This document shows positions 1 to 5,814 of a stretch of DNA of 13,363 nt, piece after piece. Position 1 is the first letter of the stretch; the number at the start of each line of letters is the position of its first letter. Source of the stretch: Thalassospira sp. UBA1131 (GTDB lineage Bacteria; Pseudomonadota; Alphaproteobacteria; Rhodospirillales; Thalassospiraceae); contig NZ_DCAO01000053.1 in assembly GCF_002311515.1 (NCBI RefSeq), positions 1-13,363 on the forward strand. Reading direction: 5' to 3'. The notes under the pieces were generated by a model. It saw only the letters and a program-made list of their open reading frames with translations. It was not told the origin of the DNA and made no database searches. The translations under genes were made by a program, and so were the position numbers.

Positions 1-1
1 C

Positions 2-439
2 GTTCTGAACAAACCGGCCTATCGCAATGCCAAGATCCTTGTATCGGGTGACAATTTCGGCTGTGGCTCGTCGCGAGAACACGCGCCCTGGTCGCTGCTT
101 GATTTCGGCATTCGCTGCGTGATCGCACCAAGCTTTGCCGACATTTTCTATAACAACTGCTTTAAGAACGGCATCCTTCCGATTCGTCTGCCACAGGAAG
201 ATGTCGACAAGCTGATGGCCGACGCCGAACGCGGTGCCAATGCCACCGTCACCGTTGATCTTGAAAATCAGGAAATCACCGGTCCGGACGGCGGCTGCAT
301 CAAGTTTGAAGTCGAAGAATTCCGCAAGCATTGCCTGCTGAATGGCCTCGACGACATTGGCCTGACCCTGCAGAAGGCCGATGCCATCAACGATTTCGAA
401 GCCAAGCGCGCTGCATCGCAGCCCTGGCTGTCGCTGTAA
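2..439 (+). CDS. leuD: 3-isopropylmalate dehydratase small subunit, 3' part
   Basis: This is the small (swivel-domain) subunit of isopropylmalate isomerase, which with LeuC converts 2-isopropylmalate to 3-isopropylmalate in leucine synthesis in the cytoplasm. The reading frame is open from base 2 to the TAA at 437-439, giving 145 visible residues. The family is usually about 200 residues, so the N-terminal quarter lies outside the window. The family signature GDNFGCGSSREHAPW is at visible residues 16-30, followed by the typical IAPSFADIFYNNCFKNG segment. An internal GTG at 119 is not the start, because the signature lies upstream of it in the same frame. The leuB start is 48 bp downstream with no terminator between, so the two are probably cotranscribed, presumably with leuC farther upstream. 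The identification is secure; only the 5' end is missing. Confidence 0.97.
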   Translation, partial: VLNKPAYRNAKILVSGDNFGCGSSREHAPWSLLDFGIRCVIAPSFADIFYNNCFKNGILPIRLPQEDVDKLMADAERGANATVTVDLENQEITGPDGGCIKFEVEEFRKHCLLNGLDDIGLTLQKADAINDFEAKRAASQPWLSL

Positions 440-487
440 TTGCAAAAACGGGGTGAGCGGCCCCAAAAATCTGGGAAGGAAGCATTT

Positions 488-1591
488 ATGAGCACCACCA
501 AAAAAGTACTGATGCTGCCGGGCGACGGAATTGGCCCGGAAGTCATGCGTCAGGTTCAGCGCGTCATGGATTGGATGGCGAAAAAGCGCAGCGTGAATTT
601 CGAAATCACCGAAGGTCTGATCGGCGGCGCATCCATTGATGCCCATAAAAACCCGCTGACCGACGAAACGCTTGCGGATGCCATGGCCGCCGACGCTGTT
701 CTGCTGGGTGCTGTTGGTGGTCCGAAATGGGACGACATGCCGTTCGACATCAAACCGGAACGTGGCTTGCTCAAAATCCGTAAGGAAATGGGCCTGTTTG
801 CCAACCTGCGTCCGGCACTGGTGTTTGACGCCCTTGTTGGTGCATCGACGCTTAAAGAAGACGTCGTTAAGGGTCTTGATATCATGATCCTGCGTGAACT
901 GACCGGTGGCATCTATTTCGGTCAGCCGCGCGGCATCGAAGAACGCGACGGTGTCCGTCACGGCTTCAACACCCTTGTTTACTCCGAGCCGGAAGTCGAA
1001 CGCATCGCGCGCGTTGCCTTTGACATGGCAATGAAACGTAACAAGCGCCTGTGCTCTGTCGATAAGGCGAACGTTCTGGAATCCACCGTTCTGTGGCGCG
1101 AAGTTGTCGAACGTGTTGCCAAGGACTTCCCGGAAGTCGAACTGAGCCACATGTACGTCGATAACGCCGCCATGCAGCTCGTGCGTAACCCGAAACAGTT
1201 TGACGTGATGGTCACCACCAACATGTTTGGCGACATTCTTTCCGATTGTGCCGCCATGCTAACCGGATCGCTCGGCATGCTGCCGTCTGCATCCCTTGGT
1301 GCGGCCGATGCAAACGGTGCGCGCAAGGCGCTTTACGAGCCGGTACACGGCTCCGCCCCGGACATCGCCGGTCAGGATATCGCCAACCCGCTGGCAACCA
1401 TCCTGTCCTTTGCCATGATGCTGCGTTATTCGTTTGACATGGGCGACGATGCCACCCTGATCGAAGACGCCGTACAGAACGTCCTTAAGGGCGGCCTGCG
1501 TACTGCAGACATCATGCAGCCGGGCATGGCCAAGGTTTCGACCACGGTTATGGGTGAGTCGCTGATCAGCGAACTCGACAAGCTCGTCTGA
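488..1591 (+). CDS. leuB: 3-isopropylmalate dehydrogenase
   Basis: LeuB oxidises and decarboxylates (2R,3S)-3-isopropylmalate to 2-oxoisocaproate with NAD+, the third step of leucine synthesis. The product is 367 residues, normal for the bacterial family. PGDGIGPEV (residues 11-19) begins the nucleotide-binding fold. Substrate-binding arginines fit R98, R108 and R136, with ELTGGIYFG at 137-145. K193 in VDKANVLE and D225 in YVDNAAMQL fit the catalytic Lys/Asp. NMFGDILSD (245-253) supplies the metal-binding aspartates D249 and D253. HGSAPDIAG is at 288-296. The ATG at 488 is chosen because GGAAGGA (474-480) sits 7 bp upstream and the protein then starts directly before the first strand; a TTG at 440 in the same frame would add an unlikely leader. 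It follows leuD and ends just before a strong bidirectional terminator. Confidence 0.98.
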   Translation: MSTTKKVLMLPGDGIGPEVMRQVQRVMDWMAKKRSVNFEITEGLIGGASIDAHKNPLTDETLADAMAADAVLLGAVGGPKWDDMPFDIKPERGLLKIRKEMGLFANLRPALVFDALVGASTLKEDVVKGLDIMILRELTGGIYFGQPRGIEERDGVRHGFNTLVYSEPEVERIARVAFDMAMKRNKRLCSVDKANVLESTVLWREVVERVAKDFPEVELSHMYVDNAAMQLVRNPKQFDVMVTTNMFGDILSDCAAMLTGSLGMLPSASLGAADANGARKALYEPVHGSAPDIAGQDIANPLATILSFAMMLRYSFDMGDDATLIEDAVQNVLKGGLRTADIMQPGMAKVSTTVMGESLISELDKLV

Positions 1592-1614
1592 TCGTTTCAA
1601 GCGATCCCGATATT

Positions 1615-1644
1615 AAAAAGGCCGGATAGTTATCCGGCCTTTTT
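1615..1644. terminator. Bidirectional intrinsic terminator between leuB and the sigma factor gene
   Basis: The 14-base arms at 1615-1628 and 1631-1644 (AAAAAGGCCGGATA and its complement) are perfectly complementary, with the central bases forming the loop. The stem is GC-rich at its core and has A and T runs on its two sides, so a U-tract follows the hairpin in both directions. It starts 23 bp after the leuB stop and lies 3 bp beyond the stop of the convergent sigma factor gene, so it can end both transcripts. Confidence 0.93.
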
Positions 1645-1647
1645 GCA

Positions 1648-2550
1648 TTATTGGGCAATCTCGACGGCGTCGGCAAGAATGTCGGAAAACAGCGCCAACT
1701 TGTCCGGGTTCCGATGGACAAACAGATCAACAATCTTTCCGTCGCGTTCGGTCGCGCAGAGTGCTGTTGCCACAACTCCGTCCTCGGCCAGAAGGATCCA
1801 GCATTGATCCTTGATCGTGACGCCAAAGATGCGCTCGCCCGGGCTGCGCTTGCCCCAGACACCAAGAAAGAACCGCGACACATGATCGGCACCAAACAGC
1901 GGATTGGCGGTCGCCAGTGCCTTGCCACCACCATCGGAATGCAAAATCACATCAGGTGCCAGAAGATCTAGCAACCGGCCAACGTCACTCGTCCCGATGG
2001 CCGTGACAAACGCATCCAGACGATCCCGATCACAGGCCGTTGCATTCGGTTCGGGCGTCGCATCGCGATCACTGTCGCGGTGCATCTTGCGCCGGGCGCG
2101 GAACAGGATCTGACGGGTATTGTTCGGCGTGCGTTCGATCAGGGGGGCGATATCGTCATGCATCCAATCAAAAACTTCATGCAGCACAAGTGCTACCCGC
2201 TCCACCGGGGCAAGTCGTTCAAGCATCAACATATAAGCCTGCCCTAGGCCGTCCTGCTCGATCAACTGGGTTTCGGCTTTAGGTTGTTCGGGCGGCAACC
2301 ACGGTTCTGGCAACCACTGACCGACATAGTTTTCGCGCTGTCGCCGGGCGGATTTCAAAACATCGAGGCAGATATTGCTGCACACCCGGACAAGCCAGCC
2401 GGTGGCGTCATTGATCGTCTCAATATCCTGATTGCGCCACCGCAACCAGACATCCTGAACCGCATCTTCGGCATCGGCGTGACTACCCAGCATACGATAA
2501 GCCAACGCGGTCAACCGTGCCCTGTGTTGTTCAAAAATCCGATCTGCCAA
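1648..2550 (-). CDS. ECF41-type RNA polymerase sigma factor with fused SnoaL-like regulatory domain
   Basis: An extracytoplasmic-function sigma factor of about 300 residues, longer than ordinary ECF sigmas (about 190). From the TTG at 2550: region 2 at about residues 5-73 (FEQHRARLTALAYRMLGS, ADAEDAVQDVWLRW), a linker with WLPEPW at 79-84, region 4 at about 105-157 (LAPVERVALVLHEVFDW), and a C-terminal domain with DGGGK at 206-210 and NPDKL at 281-285. Both last motifs are known hallmarks of group ECF41, where the fused SnoaL-like domain acts in place of a separate anti-sigma factor. The TTG start has GGTGGGA upstream and gives the usual family N-terminus. An in-frame ATG at 2667 would overlap the upstream gene and translate through a perfect hairpin (2573-2599). 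The gene follows a carboxymuconolactone decarboxylase-like gene, the classic ECF41 partner. The signal sensed is unknown. Confidence 0.9.
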   Translation of the reverse strand: MADRIFEQHRARLTALAYRMLGSHADAEDAVQDVWLRWRNQDIETINDATGWLVRVCSNICLDVLKSARRQRENYVGQWLPEPWLPPEQPKAETQLIEQDGLGQAYMLMLERLAPVERVALVLHEVFDWMHDDIAPLIERTPNNTRQILFRARRKMHRDSDRDATPEPNATACDRDRLDAFVTAIGTSDVGRLLDLLAPDVILHSDGGGKALATANPLFGADHVSRFFLGVWGKRSPGERIFGVTIKDQCWILLAEDGVVATALCATERDGKIVDLFVHRNPDKLALFSDILADAVEIAQ

Positions 2551-2572
2551 AGATGTCCCACCAAACGCGTGA

Positions 2573-2599
2573 AGCGATACGGGGAAATCCCGTATCGCT
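2573..2599 (-). repeat. Perfect intercistronic inverted repeat upstream of the sigma factor gene
   Basis: Arms AGCGATACGGG (2573-2583) and its exact complement (2589-2599) enclose a 5-base loop. The repeat lies between the decarboxylase-like gene and the preferred TTG start of the sigma factor, 22 bp before that start. No T-run follows it on the minus strand, so it is not a standard terminator. It could stabilise mRNA, reduce read-through, or bind a regulator. Its presence argues that this stretch is non-coding and supports the internal start. Confidence 0.7.
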
Positions 2600-2653
2600 G
2601 TGTGTCTCCGATTGTAAGGGGTTTTTACGCCTCCGTCAGGAAGCTTGCGACGA

Positions 2654-3088
2654 TCATGCAAATTCATGCTGCGCGATGCCCAACCGGTTCCATGCATTCA
2701 TCGTGGCAATGATGCAGGTCAGCTCCGAAATCTCGGCTTCCTCGAAATGATCAAGAAGCACGCGATGGCATTTCGAAATCGTGACTTGGCATTCCGCCCG
2801 GGTCAGGCATTCGGCCCATGCCAGTGTCGCACGCTCTGCCGCGCTAAACCCTTCGGCACCCTGCCAAACCGGCAACATCGCAAGCTTGACCGGATCACCG
2901 CCATGTTTGGCAAAGCTGTCGGAATGCATCCGAACGCAATAGGCACAGCCATTGATCTGCGATACCCGGCATTCAATAAGATCACGCAGCACGGGTGCAA
3001 TCAGCGGGTTTTCGCCAAGCTTGGTGGCAAGGTCAAATTGGGCCTGGAACAGTTTCGGGCTGACTTCATGAAAGTCAAAGCGGGTCAT
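2654..3088 (-). CDS. Carboxymuconolactone decarboxylase / AhpD-like family protein
   Basis: A 144-residue single-domain protein of the CMD/AhpD all-helical family. The redox motif GCAYCVRMH places C48 and C51 in CxxC spacing with H55 four residues later, the arrangement used by AhpD-type peroxidase partners to reduce peroxides through a disulfide cycle. This suggests thiol-dependent antioxidant activity rather than true carboxymuconolactone decarboxylation, but the substrate cannot be read from the sequence. The start at 3088 is chosen because AAGGAGA lies just upstream; an in-frame ATG at 3145 lacks such support and would lie at the predicted transcription start. It is immediately upstream of an ECF41 sigma factor on the same strand. 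ECF41 sigmas are known to control adjacent genes of this type, so this is the likely main target. Confidence 0.93.
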   Translation of the reverse strand: MTRFDFHEVSPKLFQAQFDLATKLGENPLIAPVLRDLIECRVSQINGCAYCVRMHSDSFAKHGGDPVKLAMLPVWQGAEGFSAAERATLAWAECLTRAECQVTISKCHRVLLDHFEEAEISELTCIIATMNAWNRLGIAQHEFA

Positions 3089-3146
3089 GGCAATTCTCCT
3101 TGGTGACACGAGGAATACAGGGGAAATTCTCCCCTCTGCCCACAAG

Positions 3147-3173
3147 GACGAAACACGGGCGGCCCACGTTACA
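3147..3173 (-). promoter_or_regulatory. Candidate ECF41-dependent promoter
   Basis: On the minus strand TGTAACG (3167-3173) is followed after exactly 16 bases by CGTC (3147-3150). From memory, the ECF41 consensus is TGTCACA at -35 and CGTC at -10; this site matches 5 of 7 and 4 of 4. Transcription would begin near 3140, giving a leader of about 50 bases before the decarboxylase-like gene. The -35 element lies inside the loop of a hairpin (3155-3185), so its sequence may partly be constrained by that structure. Confidence 0.5.
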
Positions 3174-3185
3174 CGACCCGCCCGT
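3155..3185 (-). terminator. Hairpin, possible weak terminator of the 136-residue hypothetical gene
   Basis: Arms ACGGGCGG (3155-3162) and CCGCCCGT (3178-3185) are perfectly complementary around a 15-base loop. The hairpin lies about 36 bp beyond the stop of the minus-strand hypothetical gene. On the minus strand it is followed by GTTTCGTCC, a poor U-tract, so termination may be partial. It overlaps the candidate ECF41 promoter. Confidence 0.5.
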
Positions 3186-3221
3186 AAAATTCGAAATTTA
3201 TGAAATCAGCAATCTGGGACT

Positions 3222-3632
3222 TCAGATGATGCCCGCATCCTCAAGCGCGCGGGCAACATTGTCATGCATCACCCATGTCCAGTCCTCACCATCGCTTTGC
3301 GTTCCCTCAGCTAGGGTGAATATCGCCGCCAGATAATCACTGACGTCACTCTTGCACATCGGAAGGTCTGCTGCGGCCGCGATCTTGGCGGCAAGCCGGC
3401 CGTACTTCTTATTGCCGATACGGCATCCGAAATGCCCGACCGTCTCGGCCAGCTTCAGCCCGGTAATCTTGCGCCCCGGAGCTTTGGTGTGCGCACGCAG
3501 CATATCGCGTTCGCAGCTCGACATTTCAATTTCGGCCAGGGCCCGGACATAGTCCTCAGGCCGTCCGATATGCGGTGCGGTATCCTTTTGCGTCTGATGA
3601 TTGGCGTCATCCCGGTTGATCATTTCAAACAT
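3222..3632 (-). CDS. Hypothetical protein, 136 residues
   Basis: I do not recognise this protein with confidence. From the ATG at 3632, GGAGG lies 7 bp upstream, which favours this start over an ATG at 3674 in the same frame. The N-terminal 20 residues are polar and probably disordered. Residues 26-90 look like a helical or winged-helix-like unit (YVRALAEIEMS, MLRAHTKAPGRKIT, LAETVGHF, KYGRLAAKI). The end reads DWTWVMHDNVARALEDAG. I have a vague memory of a similar pattern, MLRAHxxAPxRxIT then YGRL, in uncharacterised proteobacterial proteins, some carrying extra nuclease domains, but I cannot confirm it. There is no signal peptide or membrane segment. It lies alone between the methyltransferase gene and the ECF41 pair, with a hairpin after its stop. 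No function is assigned. Confidence 0.6.
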   Translation of the reverse strand: MFEMINRDDANHQTQKDTAPHIGRPEDYVRALAEIEMSSCERDMLRAHTKAPGRKITGLKLAETVGHFGCRIGNKKYGRLAAKIAAAADLPMCKSDVSDYLAAIFTLAEGTQSDGEDWTWVMHDNVARALEDAGII

Positions 3633-3653
3633 GTCTTTTCCTCCCGACAGAAT

Positions 3654-3690
3654 GACCGGTATGTCGCTTTTCACATCTGTCGTGCCGGTC
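3654..3690. repeat. Short inverted repeat upstream of the hypothetical gene
   Basis: GACCGG (3654-3659) and CCGGTC (3685-3690) form 6-bp arms 25 bp apart, 22-58 bp upstream of the preferred start of the minus-strand hypothetical gene. The spacing is long for a hairpin but would suit a regulator site. The evidence is only the symmetry. Confidence 0.25.
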
Positions 3691-3760
3691 CATCACGCGA
3701 TGTGGCTTGGTTTGAAGGCACGTCTTTGATCTTCTTTGTTTTGATTTTGATTTGCAGTCA

Positions 3761-3779
3761 TGCGGTGCATTTCACCGCA
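3761..3779. repeat. Small hairpin in the gap between the hypothetical gene and cfa
   Basis: TGCGGTG (3761-3767) and CACCGCA (3773-3779) are perfectly complementary around a 5-base loop. It lies 55 bp past the cfa terminator on the minus strand and has no T-run, so a second terminator is unlikely. The rest of 3633-3833 is AT-rich (repeated TTGATTTTGATTT-like bases at 3739-3754) and holds no gene that I can support. Confidence 0.4.
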
Positions 3780-3833
3780 ACAGGGTCGCACGGCTCTTTA
3801 TTGAATATGGGAAGCAGCAAGCAGAAAACAAAC

Positions 3834-3861
3834 AGGGCGGGAAACCATCGCTCCCCGCCCT
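3834..3861 (-). terminator. Intrinsic terminator of cfa
   Basis: Arms AGGGCGGG (3834-3841) and CCCGCCCT (3854-3861) enclose a 12-base loop. On the minus strand the hairpin is followed by GTTTGTTTT, a T-rich tail. It begins 15 bp after the methyltransferase stop at 3877, so it fits as the end of that transcript. Confidence 0.85.
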
Positions 3862-3876
3862 CTATCATTGCAATCC

Positions 3877-5112
3877 TCAGGCATATTCAAAACCCGGCTT
3901 GGTAAAGACGAACTGGCCGACCCGCATGCCGCCGCCGCCCTCGCCCGCGTCAAAGGCATTGATGCATCCGGCCAGATAAAACTCCCACATGCGCTTGAAT
4001 TCTTCGTCGTACTTTTCCGGGTCAAGTTCATCGGTGACTTTGCGGAACCGATCACGCCACGCAATAAGCGTCTGGGCATAGTTGCGACCGGCATGGAAGT
4101 TTGAGGCCTCTACCGTCAGGTTGGCATGTTCGGCGGCCTCGATCACTTCATGCACCGCCGGAATGTACCCGCCCGGGAAGATATATTTATCAATCCATGG
4201 CGATGTAAATTCAGCCCGCGGCTTGATGATGGTATGGATCACAGCCCGCCCGCCGGCCTTCAGAAGCTCACTGACCTTTTCGAAATAGGTTTTGAACTGA
4301 TGACGACCAACATGCTCAAACATGCCGACCGATACAACGCGGTCGTACTTCCCGGCATTGGCATCGGCAAACAGCCGATAATCCAGCAGGTGGTAATCAA
4401 GCCCCGCCTTCATATTGCCGCCCATCTCCGAACGCTTTTCCTGCGCCCAGTTATATTGTTCGGTCGAAAGCGTGATGCCATGCACCTCTGCCCCGGTCTC
4501 ACGATGGATAAAGCGGCTTAACCCGCCCCAGCCACAACCGATATCGACCACGCGCAGGCCCGGCTCATTGATTTTGAGCCGCTGGGTGGTCAGGCTCATT
4601 TTCCGGTGCTGGGCCTCCTCAAGGGTCTGGGCCCCATCATCCCAGAAGGCACATGAATATTGCATCTCCGGATCAAGGAACCGGGTGTAAAGATCATTGC
4701 CGATATCATAGTGATGGCGCACGCGGTGTGAGGCGGCCCGGACCGACGTGAACTGTCCGATCTGGAATTTCAGCGCCTGCAGCTTTTCAATAAAGCTGCC
4801 AAACCCGCTGGTCGAATGCCCGCCTTCGAAATTAAGACGCAGCACCTTGATCAGGTCCTCCATCTCGCAGTTCACAAGGTCAAACCCGCCATGCATAAAG
4901 GCCTCGCCAAAGCCCGGGTCCGGGCTCAGTGCCATTTTAAGTGTGTTGGTCCAATCCGGGACGGTCATACCCGCCCGCGGTTCTGATCCATCTCCCAGCA
5001 CAACCTCGTGCTTGTCATCCACACGGAATACCAAAGTCCCGCGCGTGACATGTTCCCGAAAGAAATCGAGAACCTTTTTCTGTGTCCAATCCAAACTCAT
5101 CGGGTACGTCAT
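3877..5112 (-). CDS. cfa: Cyclopropane-fatty-acyl-phospholipid synthase family methyltransferase
   Basis: This enzyme family adds a methylene group from S-adenosylmethionine across the double bond of unsaturated phospholipid acyl chains at the inner membrane face, a change linked to acid and stationary-phase stress. The product has 411 residues, slightly longer than E. coli Cfa (about 380). The SAM-binding motif VVDIGCGWGG is at 188-197. HHYDIGNDLY (133-142) and YSCAFW (152-157) precede it. C154, E266 (MFEHVG), H293 (VIHTI) and Y345 fit the bicarbonate/active-site residues known in E. coli Cfa. IFPGGYIP is at 311-318 and a conserved WEFYLAGC near the end. AAGGA lies about 7 bp before the ATG at 5112. 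The gene stands alone, with its own terminator and a MITE-like element 28 bp upstream. A related methyltransferase that makes another methylated fatty acid is possible. Confidence 0.92.
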   Translation of the reverse strand: MTYPMSLDWTQKKVLDFFREHVTRGTLVFRVDDKHEVVLGDGSEPRAGMTVPDWTNTLKMALSPDPGFGEAFMHGGFDLVNCEMEDLIKVLRLNFEGGHSTSGFGSFIEKLQALKFQIGQFTSVRAASHRVRHHYDIGNDLYTRFLDPEMQYSCAFWDDGAQTLEEAQHRKMSLTTQRLKINEPGLRVVDIGCGWGGLSRFIHRETGAEVHGITLSTEQYNWAQEKRSEMGGNMKAGLDYHLLDYRLFADANAGKYDRVVSVGMFEHVGRHQFKTYFEKVSELLKAGGRAVIHTIIKPRAEFTSPWIDKYIFPGGYIPAVHEVIEAAEHANLTVEASNFHAGRNYAQTLIAWRDRFRKVTDELDPEKYDEEFKRMWEFYLAGCINAFDAGEGGGGMRVGQFVFTKPGFEYA

Positions 5113-5139
5113 TGGCCGTCCTTTTTATAAAAGTCGGGA

Positions 5140-5172
5140 TAGGACCAGGACCCATTAATTTGATTTGAATGG
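5140..5172 (+). repeat. Left terminal inverted repeat of the MITE-like element
   Basis: The repeat begins TAGGACCAGGACCCATTAAT and runs inward to 5172, immediately before the inner 15-bp stem at 5173. Its partner is at 5374-5406. Its outer end is 28 bp from the cfa start codon. Confidence 0.85.
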
Positions 5173-5373
5173 CAGACGTTATATTTGTGAAATCCAAGGA
5201 AAATGCCGCAGAGCGGGTTGGCATCCCGCGCAAGGGATTTGACGCCGGAGTTTGCAAATATAACGTCTGTCCTTCGGATTAACCGGATTTGCACGGGCTA
5301 CTTTGTCGTAAAACCTTGAAGGATGTATATCGTTCTGCGGTTTTCCTCCGCGTATCCGCACAAATCCGGTAAA

Positions 5374-5406
5374 CCATTCAAACCAAATTAATGGGTCCTG
5401 GTCCTA
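5374..5406 (-). repeat. Right terminal inverted repeat of the MITE-like element
   Basis: The inverted copy of 5140-5172, with one mismatch opposite A5163, ends in GGTCCTA at 5406. The bases beyond it (GTGATC) differ from those outside the left end, which fixes the element boundary. Confidence 0.85.
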
Positions 5407-5720
5407 GTGATCGCCCCATATGCGGCAACACCGCATATCTGTAATGAACCCGTGATCAGGATCGTTTTGTCTGGCCGTCCGGAGGATCGTCAGGTGGTCA
5501 CATCGGTGGCTTGGACGCCAACCAGGCAGAAATTCAGAAATCAACCTGGCAAGATGCAAAACGTTTCTGATTTCAGGTTCGCTACATGAACCCCTTTGGT
5601 AATTCTGCCAGATTTTTCTGCGATCTCAAGTAGTAATCATGATCACATTGGCAACGACATGCTTGCGCAATCGCCGAGAAACCCTTACATCTCGCCGCAG
5701 ATTATCAGACATTACCCAAA
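5407..5720. other. Intergenic stretch between the MITE-like element and the asd leader, no convincing gene
   Basis: The only clear structure is a hairpin, ATATGCGG (5418-5425) with CCGCATAT (5431-5438) around CAACA, not followed by a T-run. A 60-codon frame at 5407-5589 lacks a good ribosome-binding site and recognisable protein features. A longer in-frame extension of asd from 5596 is open but has no family-like residues before the asd start at 5815. I found no convincing promoter, although the asd promoter is probably here. Confidence 0.5.
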
Positions 5721-5790
5721 GGCATGGTCGCTGCGTCATCCGTTGTCGCACGGGGTTTTCCCGTTGCGACACCATTGTGACCACCATGCC
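5721..5790 (+). promoter_or_regulatory. Nested hairpin in the probable asd 5' leader
   Basis: An outer 8-bp stem, GGCATGGT (5721-5728) with ACCATGCC (5783-5790), encloses an inner hairpin. The inner stem pairs GTCGCACGGG (5745-5754) with CCCG-TGCGAC (5760-5770), leaving T5764 bulged and a 5-base loop. The structure ends 24 bp before the asd start codon, just before its ribosome-binding site. This could be a regulatory leader, but it matches no riboswitch class that I know upstream of asd, and chance pairing is not excluded. Confidence 0.35.
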
Positions 5791-5814
5791 GAAAAGACTG
5801 AAAGAGGCACCCTG

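Larger units (their letters stand above)
5140..5406. mobile_element. MITE-like non-autonomous element with 33-bp terminal inverted repeats and TA ends
   Basis: The ends at 5140-5172 and 5374-5406 are inverted copies matching at 32 of 33 positions, the mismatch being A5163. The outermost bases are TA on both sides, as expected for the TA target duplication of IS630/Tc1-mariner or some IS5-group elements, leaving a 263-bp core (5142-5404). No transposase-length frame is present. Inside are a perfect 15-bp inverted repeat (5173-5187/5255-5269) and a perfect 10-bp one (5282-5291/5361-5370). The first inner stem abuts the outer stem directly, so one strand could fold into a three-way junction. Small hairpins within the arms include GCGG/CCGC at 5337-5351. 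The family is not named because no parent element is in view. Confidence 0.8.

Noticed and set aside
2573..2599. The perfect hairpin before the sigma factor as an intrinsic terminator
   Set aside because: No T-run follows on either strand, so it was listed as an inverted repeat only.
3102..3108. TGTCACC on the minus strand, closer to the ECF41 -35 consensus than the chosen site
   Set aside because: It directly abuts the ribosome-binding site of the decarboxylase-like gene, and no CGTC follows at the right distance.
5140..5406. The structured element as a conserved non-coding RNA gene or riboswitch
   Set aside because: The TA-bounded terminal inverted repeats are better explained by transposition; no known RNA class is recognised.
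5407..5589. A 60-codon open frame after the mobile element
   Set aside because: It has no good ribosome-binding site and no recognisable protein features, and it lies in a non-coding-like stretch.
5596..5814. In-frame N-terminal extension of asd
   Set aside because: The added 73 residues do not resemble any asd N-terminus and would translate the leader hairpin; the ATG at 5815 has a ribosome-binding site.
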